Source: Microbispora catharanthi
GTDB lineage: Bacteria > Actinomycetota > Actinomycetes > Streptosporangiales > Streptosporangiaceae
Length of the DNA stretch: 64,000 bases
Direction: 5' to 3'
Assembly (NCBI RefSeq): GCF_006334915.2
Contig: NZ_VDMA02000005.1
Coordinates: 186,001 to 250,000, forward strand
Shown here: positions 37,599 to 45,637 of the stretch, one piece after another
Layout of the letters: every line of letters begins with the position of its first letter
How positions within the stretch are numbered: the first letter of the stretch is position 1
The notes under the pieces: generated by a model
Database searches by the model: none
What the model was told of the DNA's origin: nothing
Seen by the model: the letters and a program-made list of their open reading frames with translations, nothing else
Position numbers and translations under genes: made by a program

Positions 37599-37614
37599 GT
37601 CACCAATTGGTGAC
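37599..37614. promoter_or_regulatory. 16-bp perfect palindrome, probable operator of first liv operon
   Basis: GTCACCAATTGGTGAC, about 125 bases upstream of the livH start. A second smaller hairpin, CAACATCG (37657-37664) with CGATGTTG (37677-37684), lies in the presumed leader. A TATGCT -10-like hexamer is at 37644, without a clear -35. Confidence 0.5.
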
Positions 37615-37738
37615 GAACGACCCCGAAACGGGCGTCTCAGGCTTATGCTCCGGCCACAACATCGCAGCAACCTCGCCGATGTTGCGCGTCCGCAGTAGGG
37701 GCACGACCCCGCCATGACCTGAAACAGAGGGAGCACCA

Positions 37739-39025
37739 TTGCGCAGAGCCGTGATCGCGTTCACGGCCTTCCTGGGTGGACTCGTCTTTCTGCTCTCCTC
37801 CCCCGCCTGGGCGGACGGGGAGGCTTTGAAGGGCACACTCCAAAACCAAGGCCAGCCGGTGAACGGCGTGAAGATCAGCGTGGCGGGCGAAGACGGCAAA
37901 CCCGTCGGGGACGCCACCACGGGTGCGGACGGCAAGTGGGAGGTGCCGGTCCCCAAGGCGGGCAGATACAAGGTCACGCTTGACCAGTCGACGCTCCCCA
38001 AGGACATCGGGCTGAAGTTCCAGAACCGGGCCACTCTGGACGTGCAGGTCTACGAGGGCAGCGAACGCAACGTCCTGTTCGCCCTCGCGCCCGCCGGCAA
38101 GCAGGGCGGGGGCGCCGCGCAGGCCTCGTCTGACTCCTCCTCCTTCTGGGACCGGGTCGCCCAGCTCACCTTCGAGGGCTTCAACCTCGGGCTCATCATC
38201 GCCCTCGCGGCCATGGGCCTGTCGCTGGTGTTCGGCACCACCGGGCTCACCAACTTCGCCCACGGCGAGCTGCTCACATTCGGCGCCATGTGCGCCTACT
38301 TCTTCAACGTGGTCGTGGGCATCCCGCTCATCTGGGCCGCGGTGATCTCGGTCGTGATCGGCGGGGTCTTCGGGTACACCCAGGACCGGTTCTTCTGGGG
38401 AGTGCTGCGCAAACGGGGCAGCAGCCTGGTCGCCATGATGATCATCTCGATCGGCCTGGCCCTGTTCCTCCGCTACGTCTTCCTGTTCTTCTTCGGCGGC
38501 GAGGGCGCTCCGTACGCGGACTACAACGCCCAGCCGGGCATCCAGGTGGGCCCGATCTCCGCCGCGCCGAAGAACTTCATCGCGATGGGCATCGAGCTCG
38601 CCGTGCTCGTGATCGTCGGGCTCGCGCTCCTCAAGACCCGCCTCGGCAAGGCCGCCAGGGCCGTCGCCGACAACCCCGCGCTGGCGGCCTCCTCCGGCAT
38701 CAACGTCGACGGCGTCATCCGGATCATCTGGACCGTCGGCGGCGCCGTCGCGTCGCTCGCGGGCGTCATGCTCGGCCTGTCGCAGAACGTCAGCTTCCAG
38801 ATGGGCTTCCAGATCCTGCTGCTCGTCTTCGCGGGGGTCACCCTCGGCGGGCTCGGCACCGCCTTCGGCGCCCTCGTCGGCTCCATCGTCGTCGGCCTGT
38901 TCATCCAGCTGTCCACCGTCGTGGTGCCGACCGAGCTGAAGACCGTCGGCGCGCTGCTGGTGCTCATCCTCGTCATGCTCTTCCGGCCGCAGGGCATTCT
39001 CGGCCGGCGCGAGCGCATCGGCTGA
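37739..39025 (+). CDS. livH: Branched-chain amino acid ABC permease LivH with extracellular N-terminal domain
   Basis: 428 residues, about 130 longer than usual LivH. A cleavable-looking signal peptide (1-25, ends SPAWADG) leads into an approximately 80-residue beta-rich domain resembling carboxypeptidase-regulatory/Cna-B folds (GQPVNGVKISVAGEDGKPVG, then GKWEVPVPKAGRYKVTL). The permease follows from about 138 with some eight TM segments; FGTTGLTNFAHGELLTFGA and the C-terminal LVLILVMLFRPQGILGRR are LivH signatures. TTG start with GAGGGAG upstream. First gene of livHMGF. Confidence 0.92.
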   Translation: MRRAVIAFTAFLGGLVFLLSSPAWADGEALKGTLQNQGQPVNGVKISVAGEDGKPVGDATTGADGKWEVPVPKAGRYKVTLDQSTLPKDIGLKFQNRATLDVQVYEGSERNVLFALAPAGKQGGGAAQASSDSSSFWDRVAQLTFEGFNLGLIIALAAMGLSLVFGTTGLTNFAHGELLTFGAMCAYFFNVVVGIPLIWAAVISVVIGGVFGYTQDRFFWGVLRKRGSSLVAMMIISIGLALFLRYVFLFFFGGEGAPYADYNAQPGIQVGPISAAPKNFIAMGIELAVLVIVGLALLKTRLGKAARAVADNPALAASSGINVDGVIRIIWTVGGAVASLAGVMLGLSQNVSFQMGFQILLLVFAGVTLGGLGTAFGALVGSIVVGLFIQLSTVVVPTELKTVGALLVLILVMLFRPQGILGRRERIG

Positions 39026-39038
39026 TCGGAGACCACAC

Positions 39039-40028
39039 GTGGACTGGAACACCATTTTCGTCACCACGGTCAAGGCCTCGATCGGCCTGGAGACCGTCGT
39101 CTACGCGCTCGCCGCGATCGGCGTCAACATCCAGTTCGGCTACGCCGGGCTGCTCAACTTCGGCCAGGCGGCCTTCCTCGGCGTCGCAGCGTACGGCATG
39201 GCCGTCACCGTGGCCACCTTCCACCTGCCGTTCTGGCTCGGCATCCTGATCGGCCTGGCGGCCACCGTCGTGCTGGCCTTCCTGCTCGGCATCCCCACTC
39301 TGCGGCTGCGCGCCGACTACCTCGCCATCGTCACCATCGCGGCGGCCGAGATCGTCCGGCTCGTCTTCAGGTCGGTCAAGTTCAGCAGCGTCTTCGGCGG
39401 CTCGGACGGCCGGCAGAACTTCTCCGGCGACTTCTTCGCGATGAACCCCTACTCCCCCGGCACGTACGGCATCGGCCCGATCAGCTTCAACGAGCGGGTG
39501 ACGTGGGTGCTGACCGTCGGCTGGGTGCTCATCGCGATCGCCTGCGGGCTGGTCTACCTGCTCATGAAGAGCCCGTGGGGCCGCGTGCTCAAGGCCATCC
39601 GCGAGGACGAGGACGCCGTGCGCAGCCTCGGCAAGAACGTCTTCTCCTACAAGATGCAGGCGCTCGTGCTCGGCGGCGTGGTCGGTTGCCTCGGCGGCTT
39701 CCTGTTCGCGCTCGGCCAGGCGTCGGTGCAGCCCGACCTGTTCAGCACCGAGTTCACCTTCTACGCGTACACGATCGTGATCCTCGGCGGCGCGGCCCGC
39801 GTCTTCAGCCCCGTCGTCGGCGCCGCGCTCTTCTGGGTGCTGCTGGTCTTCGTGGGGAACACGCTCAGCGAGGCCGTGAGCGCGGGGATGCTCCCCTCGT
39901 TGTTCACCGTGAACAACATCGGCGCGGTCCGCTTCATGCTGGTCGGTCTCGGCCTGATGCTCCTGCTCATCTTCCGGCCTCAGGGCATCTTCGGTGACAA
40001 GAGGGAGATCGCGCTCGATGCACGCTGA
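39039..40028 (+). CDS. livM: Branched-chain amino acid ABC permease LivM
   Basis: 329 residues, about nine TM helices. Signatures: NIQFGYAGLLNFGQAAFLGVAAYG, LRLRADYLAIVTIAAAEIVRL, the EAA-like coupling loop WGRVLKAIREDEDAVRSLGKN, and C-terminal IFRPQGIFGDKRE. Pairs with LivH to form the pore. GTG start 13 bases after livH; its end overlaps livG by 11 bases. Confidence 0.94.
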   Translation: MDWNTIFVTTVKASIGLETVVYALAAIGVNIQFGYAGLLNFGQAAFLGVAAYGMAVTVATFHLPFWLGILIGLAATVVLAFLLGIPTLRLRADYLAIVTIAAAEIVRLVFRSVKFSSVFGGSDGRQNFSGDFFAMNPYSPGTYGIGPISFNERVTWVLTVGWVLIAIACGLVYLLMKSPWGRVLKAIREDEDAVRSLGKNVFSYKMQALVLGGVVGCLGGFLFALGQASVQPDLFSTEFTFYAYTIVILGGAARVFSPVVGAALFWVLLVFVGNTLSEAVSAGMLPSLFTVNNIGAVRFMLVGLGLMLLLIFRPQGIFGDKREIALDAR

Positions 40029-40947
40029 CAGCACCACGACGAAGAAGGCGGCGGCGCTGGCCGCCTTCGCGGGCCTCGATCGCGAGCCGGGGGTCGCCAA
40101 GCCCGACCCCATCCTCGTCGTCGACAAGGTCGTCCGCCGGTTCGGCGGCCTCACCGCCGTCGACGTCGATCACGTGGAGGTCCAGCGCGGGTCGATCACC
40201 GCGCTCATCGGCCCGAACGGCGCCGGCAAGACCACGTTCTTCAACCAGCTCACCGGCTTCGACAGCGCCGACGAGGGGTCGTGGACCTTCAACGGCAAGC
40301 AGCTCAAGGGCGTGCCCGCCCACCGCGTGGCCCGTTCGGGCATGGTCCGCACGTTCCAGCTCACCAAGGCCCTGTCGAAGCTCACGGTGATGGAGAACAT
40401 GCGGCTCGGCGCGCAGAACCAGCGCGGCGAGAACTTCTTCCGCGCGCTGATCCCCGGCAGCTGGCGCCGCCAGGAGGACGAGATCACCGAACGCGCCGAG
40501 GAGCTCCTCGAGCGCTTCAAGCTCGACGCCAAGCGCGACGACTTCGCCGGCTCGCTGTCGGGCGGCCAGCGCAAGCTGCTGGAGATGGCGCGGGCCCTGA
40601 TGGTCGGCCCCGAGCTGGTCATGCTGGACGAGCCCATGGCGGGTGTGAACCCGGCCCTGACCCAGTCGCTCCTCGGTCACGTGAAGGACCTGCGCGAGGA
40701 GGGCATGACCGTGCTCTTCGTGGAGCACGACATGGACATGGTCCGCGACATCAGCGACTGGGTGATCGTGATGGCCCAGGGCGCCGTGATCGCGGAGGGG
40801 CCGCCGGACACCATCATGTCGGACCCGCGCGTTATCGACGCCTACCTGGGCGCCCACCACGACGCGCCGATGTCCGCCGAGGAGTTCGAGGAGCAGCTGC
40901 AGGAGGCCGAGGCCGAGCTGGAGTCCGAGATCGAGGAGAAGGCATGA
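40018..40947 (+). CDS. livG: Branched-chain amino acid ABC ATP-binding protein LivG
   Basis: 309 residues. Walker A GPNGAGKTT, Q-loop RTFQLTKALSKLTV, signature LSGGQRK, Walker B LVMLDEPMAGVNP, H-loop VEHDMD. The N-terminal 30 residues and the acidic Glu-rich C-tail (EEQLQEAEAELESEIEEKA) are extensions. ATG at 40018 overlaps the livM end; GAGGGAGA upstream. Confidence 0.94.
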   Translation: MHADSTTTKKAAALAAFAGLDREPGVAKPDPILVVDKVVRRFGGLTAVDVDHVEVQRGSITALIGPNGAGKTTFFNQLTGFDSADEGSWTFNGKQLKGVPAHRVARSGMVRTFQLTKALSKLTVMENMRLGAQNQRGENFFRALIPGSWRRQEDEITERAEELLERFKLDAKRDDFAGSLSGGQRKLLEMARALMVGPELVMLDEPMAGVNPALTQSLLGHVKDLREEGMTVLFVEHDMDMVRDISDWVIVMAQGAVIAEGPPDTIMSDPRVIDAYLGAHHDAPMSAEEFEEQLQEAEAELESEIEEKA

Positions 40948-41843
40948 CCGCCCCCACGCCGGAAAACCACGCAGAGCCAGACCGCGCGCCCACGCCGGAC
41001 GAGGTCGCCGCGACGGACGGCACCGGCGTGGCCGAGCCGGTCGCGGCGGCGGACGAGGACGGCGCCGCGACCGCCTCGCGGGCGGCCGTCGTCGACCGCG
41101 CCGACCACCTCGCCGGAGCCGAAAGCGCGCTGCTGCGGGCCGACGAGCTGTACGCCGGCTACGTCCCCGGCGTCAACATCCTCAACGGCGCCGACCTGTA
41201 CGTGAAGAAGGGCGAGCTGATCGGCATCATCGGCCCGAACGGCGCCGGCAAGTCGACCCTGCTGAAGACCCTGTTCGGGCTCGTGCCGGTGCGCACCGGC
41301 TCGGTCACCCTGAACGGCGAGGACATCACCAACCTCAAGGCCCACTCGCTGGTGGCCCGCGGGGTCGGCTACGTCCCGCAGACGAACAACGTCTTCCCCA
41401 GCCTCACCATCGAGGAGAACCTGGAGATGGGCGCCTTCCAGGTGCCCGGCAAGTTCAAGGAGCGGTTCGAGTTCGTCTGCGAGATCTTCCCCGCCCTCCG
41501 GGAGCGCCGCAAGCAGCGCGCCGGCTCGCTGTCCGGCGGTGAGCGGCAGATGGTCGCCATGGGCCGGGCGCTCATGACCGAGCCGTCGGTTCTGCTGCTT
41601 GACGAGCCGTCCGCGGGCCTGTCGCCCAAGCTGCAGGACCTGGTCTTCATCCAGGCCCAGCAGATCAACAAGGCCGGCGTGACCGTGATCATGGTGGAGC
41701 AGAACGCGCGTCGCTGCCTGCAGATCTGCCATCGGGGCTACGTGCTCGACCAGGGCCGCAACGCCTACATGGCCAGCGGTCGCGACCTGATCAACGACCC
41801 GAAGGTCATCCAGCTCTACCTGGGCACGCTCGCCCGGGCCTGA
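40944..41843 (+). CDS. livF: Branched-chain amino acid ABC ATP-binding protein LivF
   Basis: 299 residues. Walker A GPNGAGKST, VPQTNNVFPSLTIEENL, signature LSGGERQ, Walker B VLLLDEPSAGLSP and VEQNARR in the H-loop position. About 60 N-terminal residues are Ala/Glu/Asp-rich and probably disordered, unlike typical 235-residue LivF. ATGA overlap with livG. A strong terminator follows. Confidence 0.94.
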   Translation: MTAPTPENHAEPDRAPTPDEVAATDGTGVAEPVAAADEDGAATASRAAVVDRADHLAGAESALLRADELYAGYVPGVNILNGADLYVKKGELIGIIGPNGAGKSTLLKTLFGLVPVRTGSVTLNGEDITNLKAHSLVARGVGYVPQTNNVFPSLTIEENLEMGAFQVPGKFKERFEFVCEIFPALRERRKQRAGSLSGGERQMVAMGRALMTEPSVLLLDEPSAGLSPKLQDLVFIQAQQINKAGVTVIMVEQNARRCLQICHRGYVLDQGRNAYMASGRDLINDPKVIQLYLGTLARA

Positions 41844-41853
41844 GCCGCTCTCG

Positions 41854-41886
41854 CGAGGGCCCCGGCGGATCCCGCCGGGGCCCTCG
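41854..41886 (+). terminator. Terminator of livHMGF
   Basis: Perfect 15-bp stem CGAGGGCCCCGGCGG / CCGCCGGGGCCCTCG with the three-base loop ATC, ten bases after the livF stop. No marked U-run. Confidence 0.85.
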
Positions 41887-41937
41887 TCGTATGTCTGTGA
41901 CCGTATTTCCACCTGATCGGCAACCAGCGGGGCGACA

Positions 41938-42435
41938 ATGAGCCGTATGACCCGAACCCCCCTCCGCACGGCACTGGTCGTCTCGGCGCTCGCGGTGGGC
42001 TTGTCCGCCTGCCAGTCACCGCCCCCGGAGCCCAAGGCCTCGTCGGACGCCGTGTCGTCCACTGTGTCCTCCACGGGGACCGCGTCCGGGAAGACCAGCG
42101 GCGCGGTCTACGTCACCGGTGCGAAGGCCGGAGACGACCCCTGCGCCCGCGTGGTGTCCGCCATCGGCTACCTGGGGCTGTCGCTGCTGCCCGCCGGGCA
42201 GGAGGAGGCCCAGCACTGGGACGGGGACGTACGCGGCCGTTTCGGCTATCTGCGCGGCACGCTGGCGATGTACGGCCCCCACCTGCCGGCCTCGGCCTCG
42301 GCCGCCGTCGCGACCGTCGACGGCCTCGCCGAGACCCTGTCCCGGGCCGACACGGCCGGTTCCCTGCGCACGGACCTGCTGCGCCGGTATCGCAAGGCGT
42401 CCGCCGTCGTCCTCACCGCCTGCGGCCGTTCCTGA
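41938..42435 (+). CDS. Small lipoprotein of unknown function
   Basis: 165 residues. Signal peptide with lipobox (VGLSAC, Cys about 25). Ser/Thr-rich linker, then a helical domain with two cysteines (DPCARV and TACGRS) that may pair. No family recognised. Two ATGs near the start (41938, 41947). Flanked by terminators on both sides, so monocistronic. Confidence 0.75.
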   Translation: MSRMTRTPLRTALVVSALAVGLSACQSPPPEPKASSDAVSSTVSSTGTASGKTSGAVYVTGAKAGDDPCARVVSAIGYLGLSLLPAGQEEAQHWDGDVRGRFGYLRGTLAMYGPHLPASASAAVATVDGLAETLSRADTAGSLRTDLLRRYRKASAVVLTACGRS

Positions 42436-42494
42436 CCCGCGCGGCGAGACGCCTGGGACGTCCCCCGCGACGACGGAAGGTCCCGGGACGCGGA

Positions 42495-42523
42495 AAGGGC
42501 CCGCTCCAGGGGAGCGGGCCCTT
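42495..42523. terminator. Bidirectional terminator between lipoprotein gene and livK
   Basis: 13-bp stem AAGGGCCCGCTCC / GGAGCGGGCCCTT with loop AGG, placed between the convergent stops at 42435 and 42535. The AA and TT ends give weak U-runs in both directions. Confidence 0.85.
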
Positions 42524-42534
42524 CGTGCTCGCGA

Positions 42535-43836
42535 TCAGCCGGCGATCTTGCCGGTGTTGAAGGCGATGTTCTTGTTGGTGTTGTCGGCGCCGTACTGGTA
42601 GATGCCGATCGTCGCCTCGGCCGGGTCACCGGCCTCGTTGAACTCGATCGGGCCGGACGCGCCGTCGTAGTCGATGTCCTTGCCCGCCGACAGCAGGTCG
42701 TTGCAGGACTTGAAGTCCTTGCACTTCTCCCCGCCCGAGGAGACCTCCGCCAGATGGGCCGCGATGTCCTTGGGCGCGTCGCTCTTGGCGGCGACCGCCG
42801 CGAGCGCGGTCAGGATGGTCGCGTCGTACGACTCGGGGCCGTAGTTGTAGTCCTTCAGGTTCGGGTCGACCGTCTTCAGCTTCTTCTTGAAGTCGTCGGA
42901 GACCTGGGCGCCCGGCTGGGTGCCCTTGGCGCCGTCGAGCGTGCCCTTGGGGAAGCCGTCCTTGCCCGTGCCGTAGTTGGACAGGTTGCCGTCGACGAAG
43001 TAGTACTTCACCTTCTTGGCGGTCAGGCCCTGCTTGACGAGCTCAGGAATGATCTTCTTGGTCTCGTCGAAGCCGATCAGCGCGACGGCCTTCGGGTTGG
43101 CCTCCTTGATCTTGGCGACGTCCGCCGAGTAGTCGGCCGCCTTCGGGTCGTAGACGACCTTCTCCACGACCTGGCCGCCGCCGCCCTCGACCGCCTTCTG
43201 CACGTTGTCGGCGAGGCCGGTGCCGTACGCGTCCTGGAGGGCCAGGATGCCGACCGTGTCGTTGCCGTCGGCGAGGATGAGGTCACCGAGGACACGGCCC
43301 TGCAGCACGTCCGGCGGAGCCGTACGGAAGTACAGGCCCTTGTCGTTGTACGTGGTGAACTGGTCGGAGGTGTTCGCCGGCGAGATCTGGACAACACCGG
43401 CACCGGTGATCTTGTCGATGACCGACAGCGACACCGAGGACGAGGCGGCGCCGATGACCACGTCGGCCTTCTGCTGCAGCAACTTGTCGACAGACTGGGA
43501 CGCAATGTTGGTCGAGGTGTCACCCGAGTCCGTGTCGACCTCGGTCACCGGCTTGCCGAGGACACCACCGGCGTCGTTGATCTCCTTGACCGCCAGCCCG
43601 ACACCCGCGAACTCCGGCGGGCCGAGGAAGGCGAGCGAGCCGGTCTGCGGCAGCAACGTGCCGACGGTGAGAACGCCATCGCCCTGGGCGGTGGCGGCAG
43701 CGGGCGCGGAGGACTGGGCCGCCGGCGCCGAGGAGGCCGGCGCGGCGCTGTCCTCACCACCGCCACAGGCCGTCAGCGCGAGGCTGGCGGCCGCGGCGAC
43801 GGCCAGCGCCCGCCCGAGAGGGGCAATGCGGATCAT
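42535..43836 (-). CDS. livK: Branched-chain amino acid ABC substrate-binding lipoprotein
   Basis: 433 residues. Lipobox LALTAC (Cys about 24) followed by an Ala/Ser-rich linker, then the periplasmic-binding type I fold: LTVGTLLPQTGSLAFLGPPE, GVGLAVKEINDAGGVLG, VIGAASSSVSLSVID. Should deliver branched-chain or related amino acids to the livHMGF products, whose operon is adjacent but convergent, so binding protein and transporter are regulated separately. A TCCGCA/TGCGGA hairpin (43951-43968) lies in its upstream region. Confidence 0.92.
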   Translation of the reverse strand: MIRIAPLGRALAVAAAASLALTACGGGEDSAAPASSAPAAQSSAPAAATAQGDGVLTVGTLLPQTGSLAFLGPPEFAGVGLAVKEINDAGGVLGKPVTEVDTDSGDTSTNIASQSVDKLLQQKADVVIGAASSSVSLSVIDKITGAGVVQISPANTSDQFTTYNDKGLYFRTAPPDVLQGRVLGDLILADGNDTVGILALQDAYGTGLADNVQKAVEGGGGQVVEKVVYDPKAADYSADVAKIKEANPKAVALIGFDETKKIIPELVKQGLTAKKVKYYFVDGNLSNYGTGKDGFPKGTLDGAKGTQPGAQVSDDFKKKLKTVDPNLKDYNYGPESYDATILTALAAVAAKSDAPKDIAAHLAEVSSGGEKCKDFKSCNDLLSAGKDIDYDGASGPIEFNEAGDPAEATIGIYQYGADNTNKNIAFNTGKIAG

Positions 43837-44043
43837 GAAGCATCTCCTTCATCCAGGCCCGGGAATCGTCAGCGCTGCCGACTGGTCCCGATCGAATGGC
43901 TGAAAGGTACATAGGCCAGGCATGGCCCGACCAGGGATGCATCAGAACTGTCCGCACTTGGATGCGGAGTCGTAATAACTCCTCAACTTAGTGGGACGGC
44001 CCCTGACCAGGAGTCTTCTCCTCCGCGATCAGCAGGGCGACGT

Positions 44044-44640
44044 TCAGGCGGGCGGCTGGGTCTCGCCGCCGTTCTCGTTCACCACGACCTGGGCCACCTG
44101 GCGCATGCTCATGCGCCGGTCCATGGACGCCTTCTGGATCCACCGGAAGGCCTGCGGCTCCGTCCACCCGTGCTGGGCCATGAGCAGGCCCTTCGCGCGC
44201 TCCACGAGCTTCCTGGTCTCCAGCCGCTCCGACAGCGTGGAGACCTCCTTCTCCAGCGCGGCGAGCTCCTCGTGCCGGCTGACCGCCATCTCGATGGCCG
44301 GCACCAGGTCGCCCTTGGTGAACGGCTTGACCAGGTAGGCCATCGCGCCCGCGTCCCTGGCCCGCTCGACCAGGTCGCGCTGGGAGAACGCGGTGAGGAT
44401 GAGGCACGGCGCGATACGTTCGGAGACGATGCGCTCGGCCGCGGAGATCCCGTCGAGCACGGGCATCTTGACGTCCAGTATCACCAGATCGGGCCGGAGC
44501 TCCATGGCGAGTTTGACCGCCGTCTCTCCGTCGCCGGCCTCGCCGACCACGGCGTAACCGTCCTCTTCGAGCATCTCCTTCAGGTCGAGGCGAATCAGCG
44601 CCTCATCTTCCGCGATCACCACTCGCCGCTGCGTACTCAC
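44044..44640 (-). CDS. ANTAR-domain response regulator, PdtaR-like
   Basis: 198 residues. Receiver domain 5-125 with EDEALIRLDL acidic pocket, phospho-acceptor Asp in LVILDVKMP (about 54), Thr in ILTAFSQRD and Lys in LVKPFTKGD. C-terminal ANTAR RNA-binding domain (about 140-192; RKLVERAKGLLMAQHGWTEPQAF). Such proteins antiterminate transcription by binding paired hairpins; the mycobacterial homologue PdtaR is phosphorylated by PdtaS. No kinase is adjacent. GTG start at 44640. Confidence 0.92.
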   Translation of the reverse strand: MSTQRRVVIAEDEALIRLDLKEMLEEDGYAVVGEAGDGETAVKLAMELRPDLVILDVKMPVLDGISAAERIVSERIAPCLILTAFSQRDLVERARDAGAMAYLVKPFTKGDLVPAIEMAVSRHEELAALEKEVSTLSERLETRKLVERAKGLLMAQHGWTEPQAFRWIQKASMDRRMSMRQVAQVVVNENGGETQPPA

Positions 44641-44761
44641 GCACAAGAGGTTACCGACGTCCGCTACATTAGGACCACGGCAGGGGATGTCCCAAGCGAT
44701 CTCCAAGCAAGATCGACTGCTGCGTGGCACCCATTGCCAAAACCGGACATATCCGGAAATA

Positions 44762-44835
44762 GCCCCGATAGACCAATCGGCAGAGTCGATGGCCTCAAAA
44801 TCCATTCAGTGTGGGTTCGAATCCCACTCGGGGCA
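44762..44835 (+). tRNA. tRNA gene with anticodon CAA and short variable arm
   Basis: 74 bases fold as a complete cloverleaf: acceptor GCCCCGA/TCGGGGC (7 bp), three-base D stem GAC/GTC, anticodon stem ATGGC/TCCAT with a C-T mismatch at 31-39, seven-base loop CTCAAAA with T33, anticodon CAA at 44796-44798, five-base variable region TCAGT, T arm GTGGG/CCCAC with loop TTCGAAT, discriminator A. CCA is not encoded. CAA reads Leu codon UUG, but bacterial tRNA-Leu normally has a long variable arm, which is missing here. Identity is therefore uncertain. Confidence 0.8.
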
Positions 44836-44957
44836 CTTGCACGAATAGCGACCCCCTAAGAAGCCGTCAGAGCGACGACGATGGGGCCACGGTTGCGCTC
44901 CAGCGGCCAGCGGTGACATACTGTGACCGCCGGGCCCCGCTGGGGCCGCGGAAGTGA

Positions 44958-44992
44958 GGCCGGGACCTCCCGATGGAATCGGGCGCCCGGCC
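44958..44992. terminator. Two-part hairpin downstream of tRNA and DUF3800-like gene
   Basis: Outer stem GGCCGGG (44958-44964) with CCCGGCC (44986-44992), inner stem CCCGAT-GGA-ATCGGG. Lies between the tRNA end and the convergent stop at 45028, so it could end transcription from both sides. Confidence 0.65.
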
Positions 44993-45027
44993 TTCGCGGT
45001 TTCAGAGCCGGACGCCACAAGGAGCGG

Positions 45028-45585
45028 TTACAGGAACTCGATCCTCGGCCCGAGGATGTCGAAGCTCTCACCCTCGCCGCCGAGCCACCACACGACACTG
45101 CCCACGAGCACGTCGGCGAGCCAGAGCAGCGGTTCGTCCACCGATCTCCTCCACTCCGCTCGCAGGCCACGCTCGACTCGGCCAGCCCCTCGAAGCGCGT
45201 CCACCAATGCGCGGTCTCGTCTGTCATGCCACTGGTCCCGCGCCTCGATACAGACCGTCTCCACCTTCTGCTGAGACAACTCGCACAGGAGCCGGTCCAG
45301 ACAGAGACGCCTCACTCGTTCCGCTTTGCCGCTTTCCGGATATATGTCGACTACAACCATTGCCCGTAACGGCATCCTCGCCACCACCTGAGTGATGAGC
45401 ATTCGACGAGCGGCGGATTCGTCCCGCCAGTGGATCCTCCGGCTCCTGCCGGCCCTCAGACCCAGCAACCGCTCGCGCGGGTCCGCACAGACATGCTCCT
45501 CCAGCAGTACGGCCGCCAAGGCGTAGACGTAAGCGTCACCGCTCCTGCGCCGCATGCTTTCGTCCACAAACGCCAAGAGAGCCAC
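45028..45585 (-). CDS. DUF3800-like protein
   Basis: 185 residues. Opens with LLAFVDESM, the acidic start (DES) of DUF3800, an RNase-H-like family often found on mobile and defence islands. RRIHWRDES, VARMPLRAMVVVDIYP and the C-terminal acidic LLWLADVLVGSVVWWLGGEG fit that layout. Function unknown; a nuclease role is only a fold-based suggestion. Lower GC and weaker codon bias than its neighbours, and located beside a tRNA gene, so it may have been acquired. Confidence 0.65.
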   Translation of the reverse strand: MALLAFVDESMRRRSGDAYVYALAAVLLEEHVCADPRERLLGLRAGRSRRIHWRDESAARRMLITQVVARMPLRAMVVVDIYPESGKAERVRRLCLDRLLCELSQQKVETVCIEARDQWHDRRDRALVDALRGAGRVERGLRAEWRRSVDEPLLWLADVLVGSVVWWLGGEGESFDILGPRIEFL

Positions 45586-45637
45586 AGTGGGCAGATGATA
45601 CGCGTTGTCACCGCCCCGTCACTCTGAATGCAGGAAA

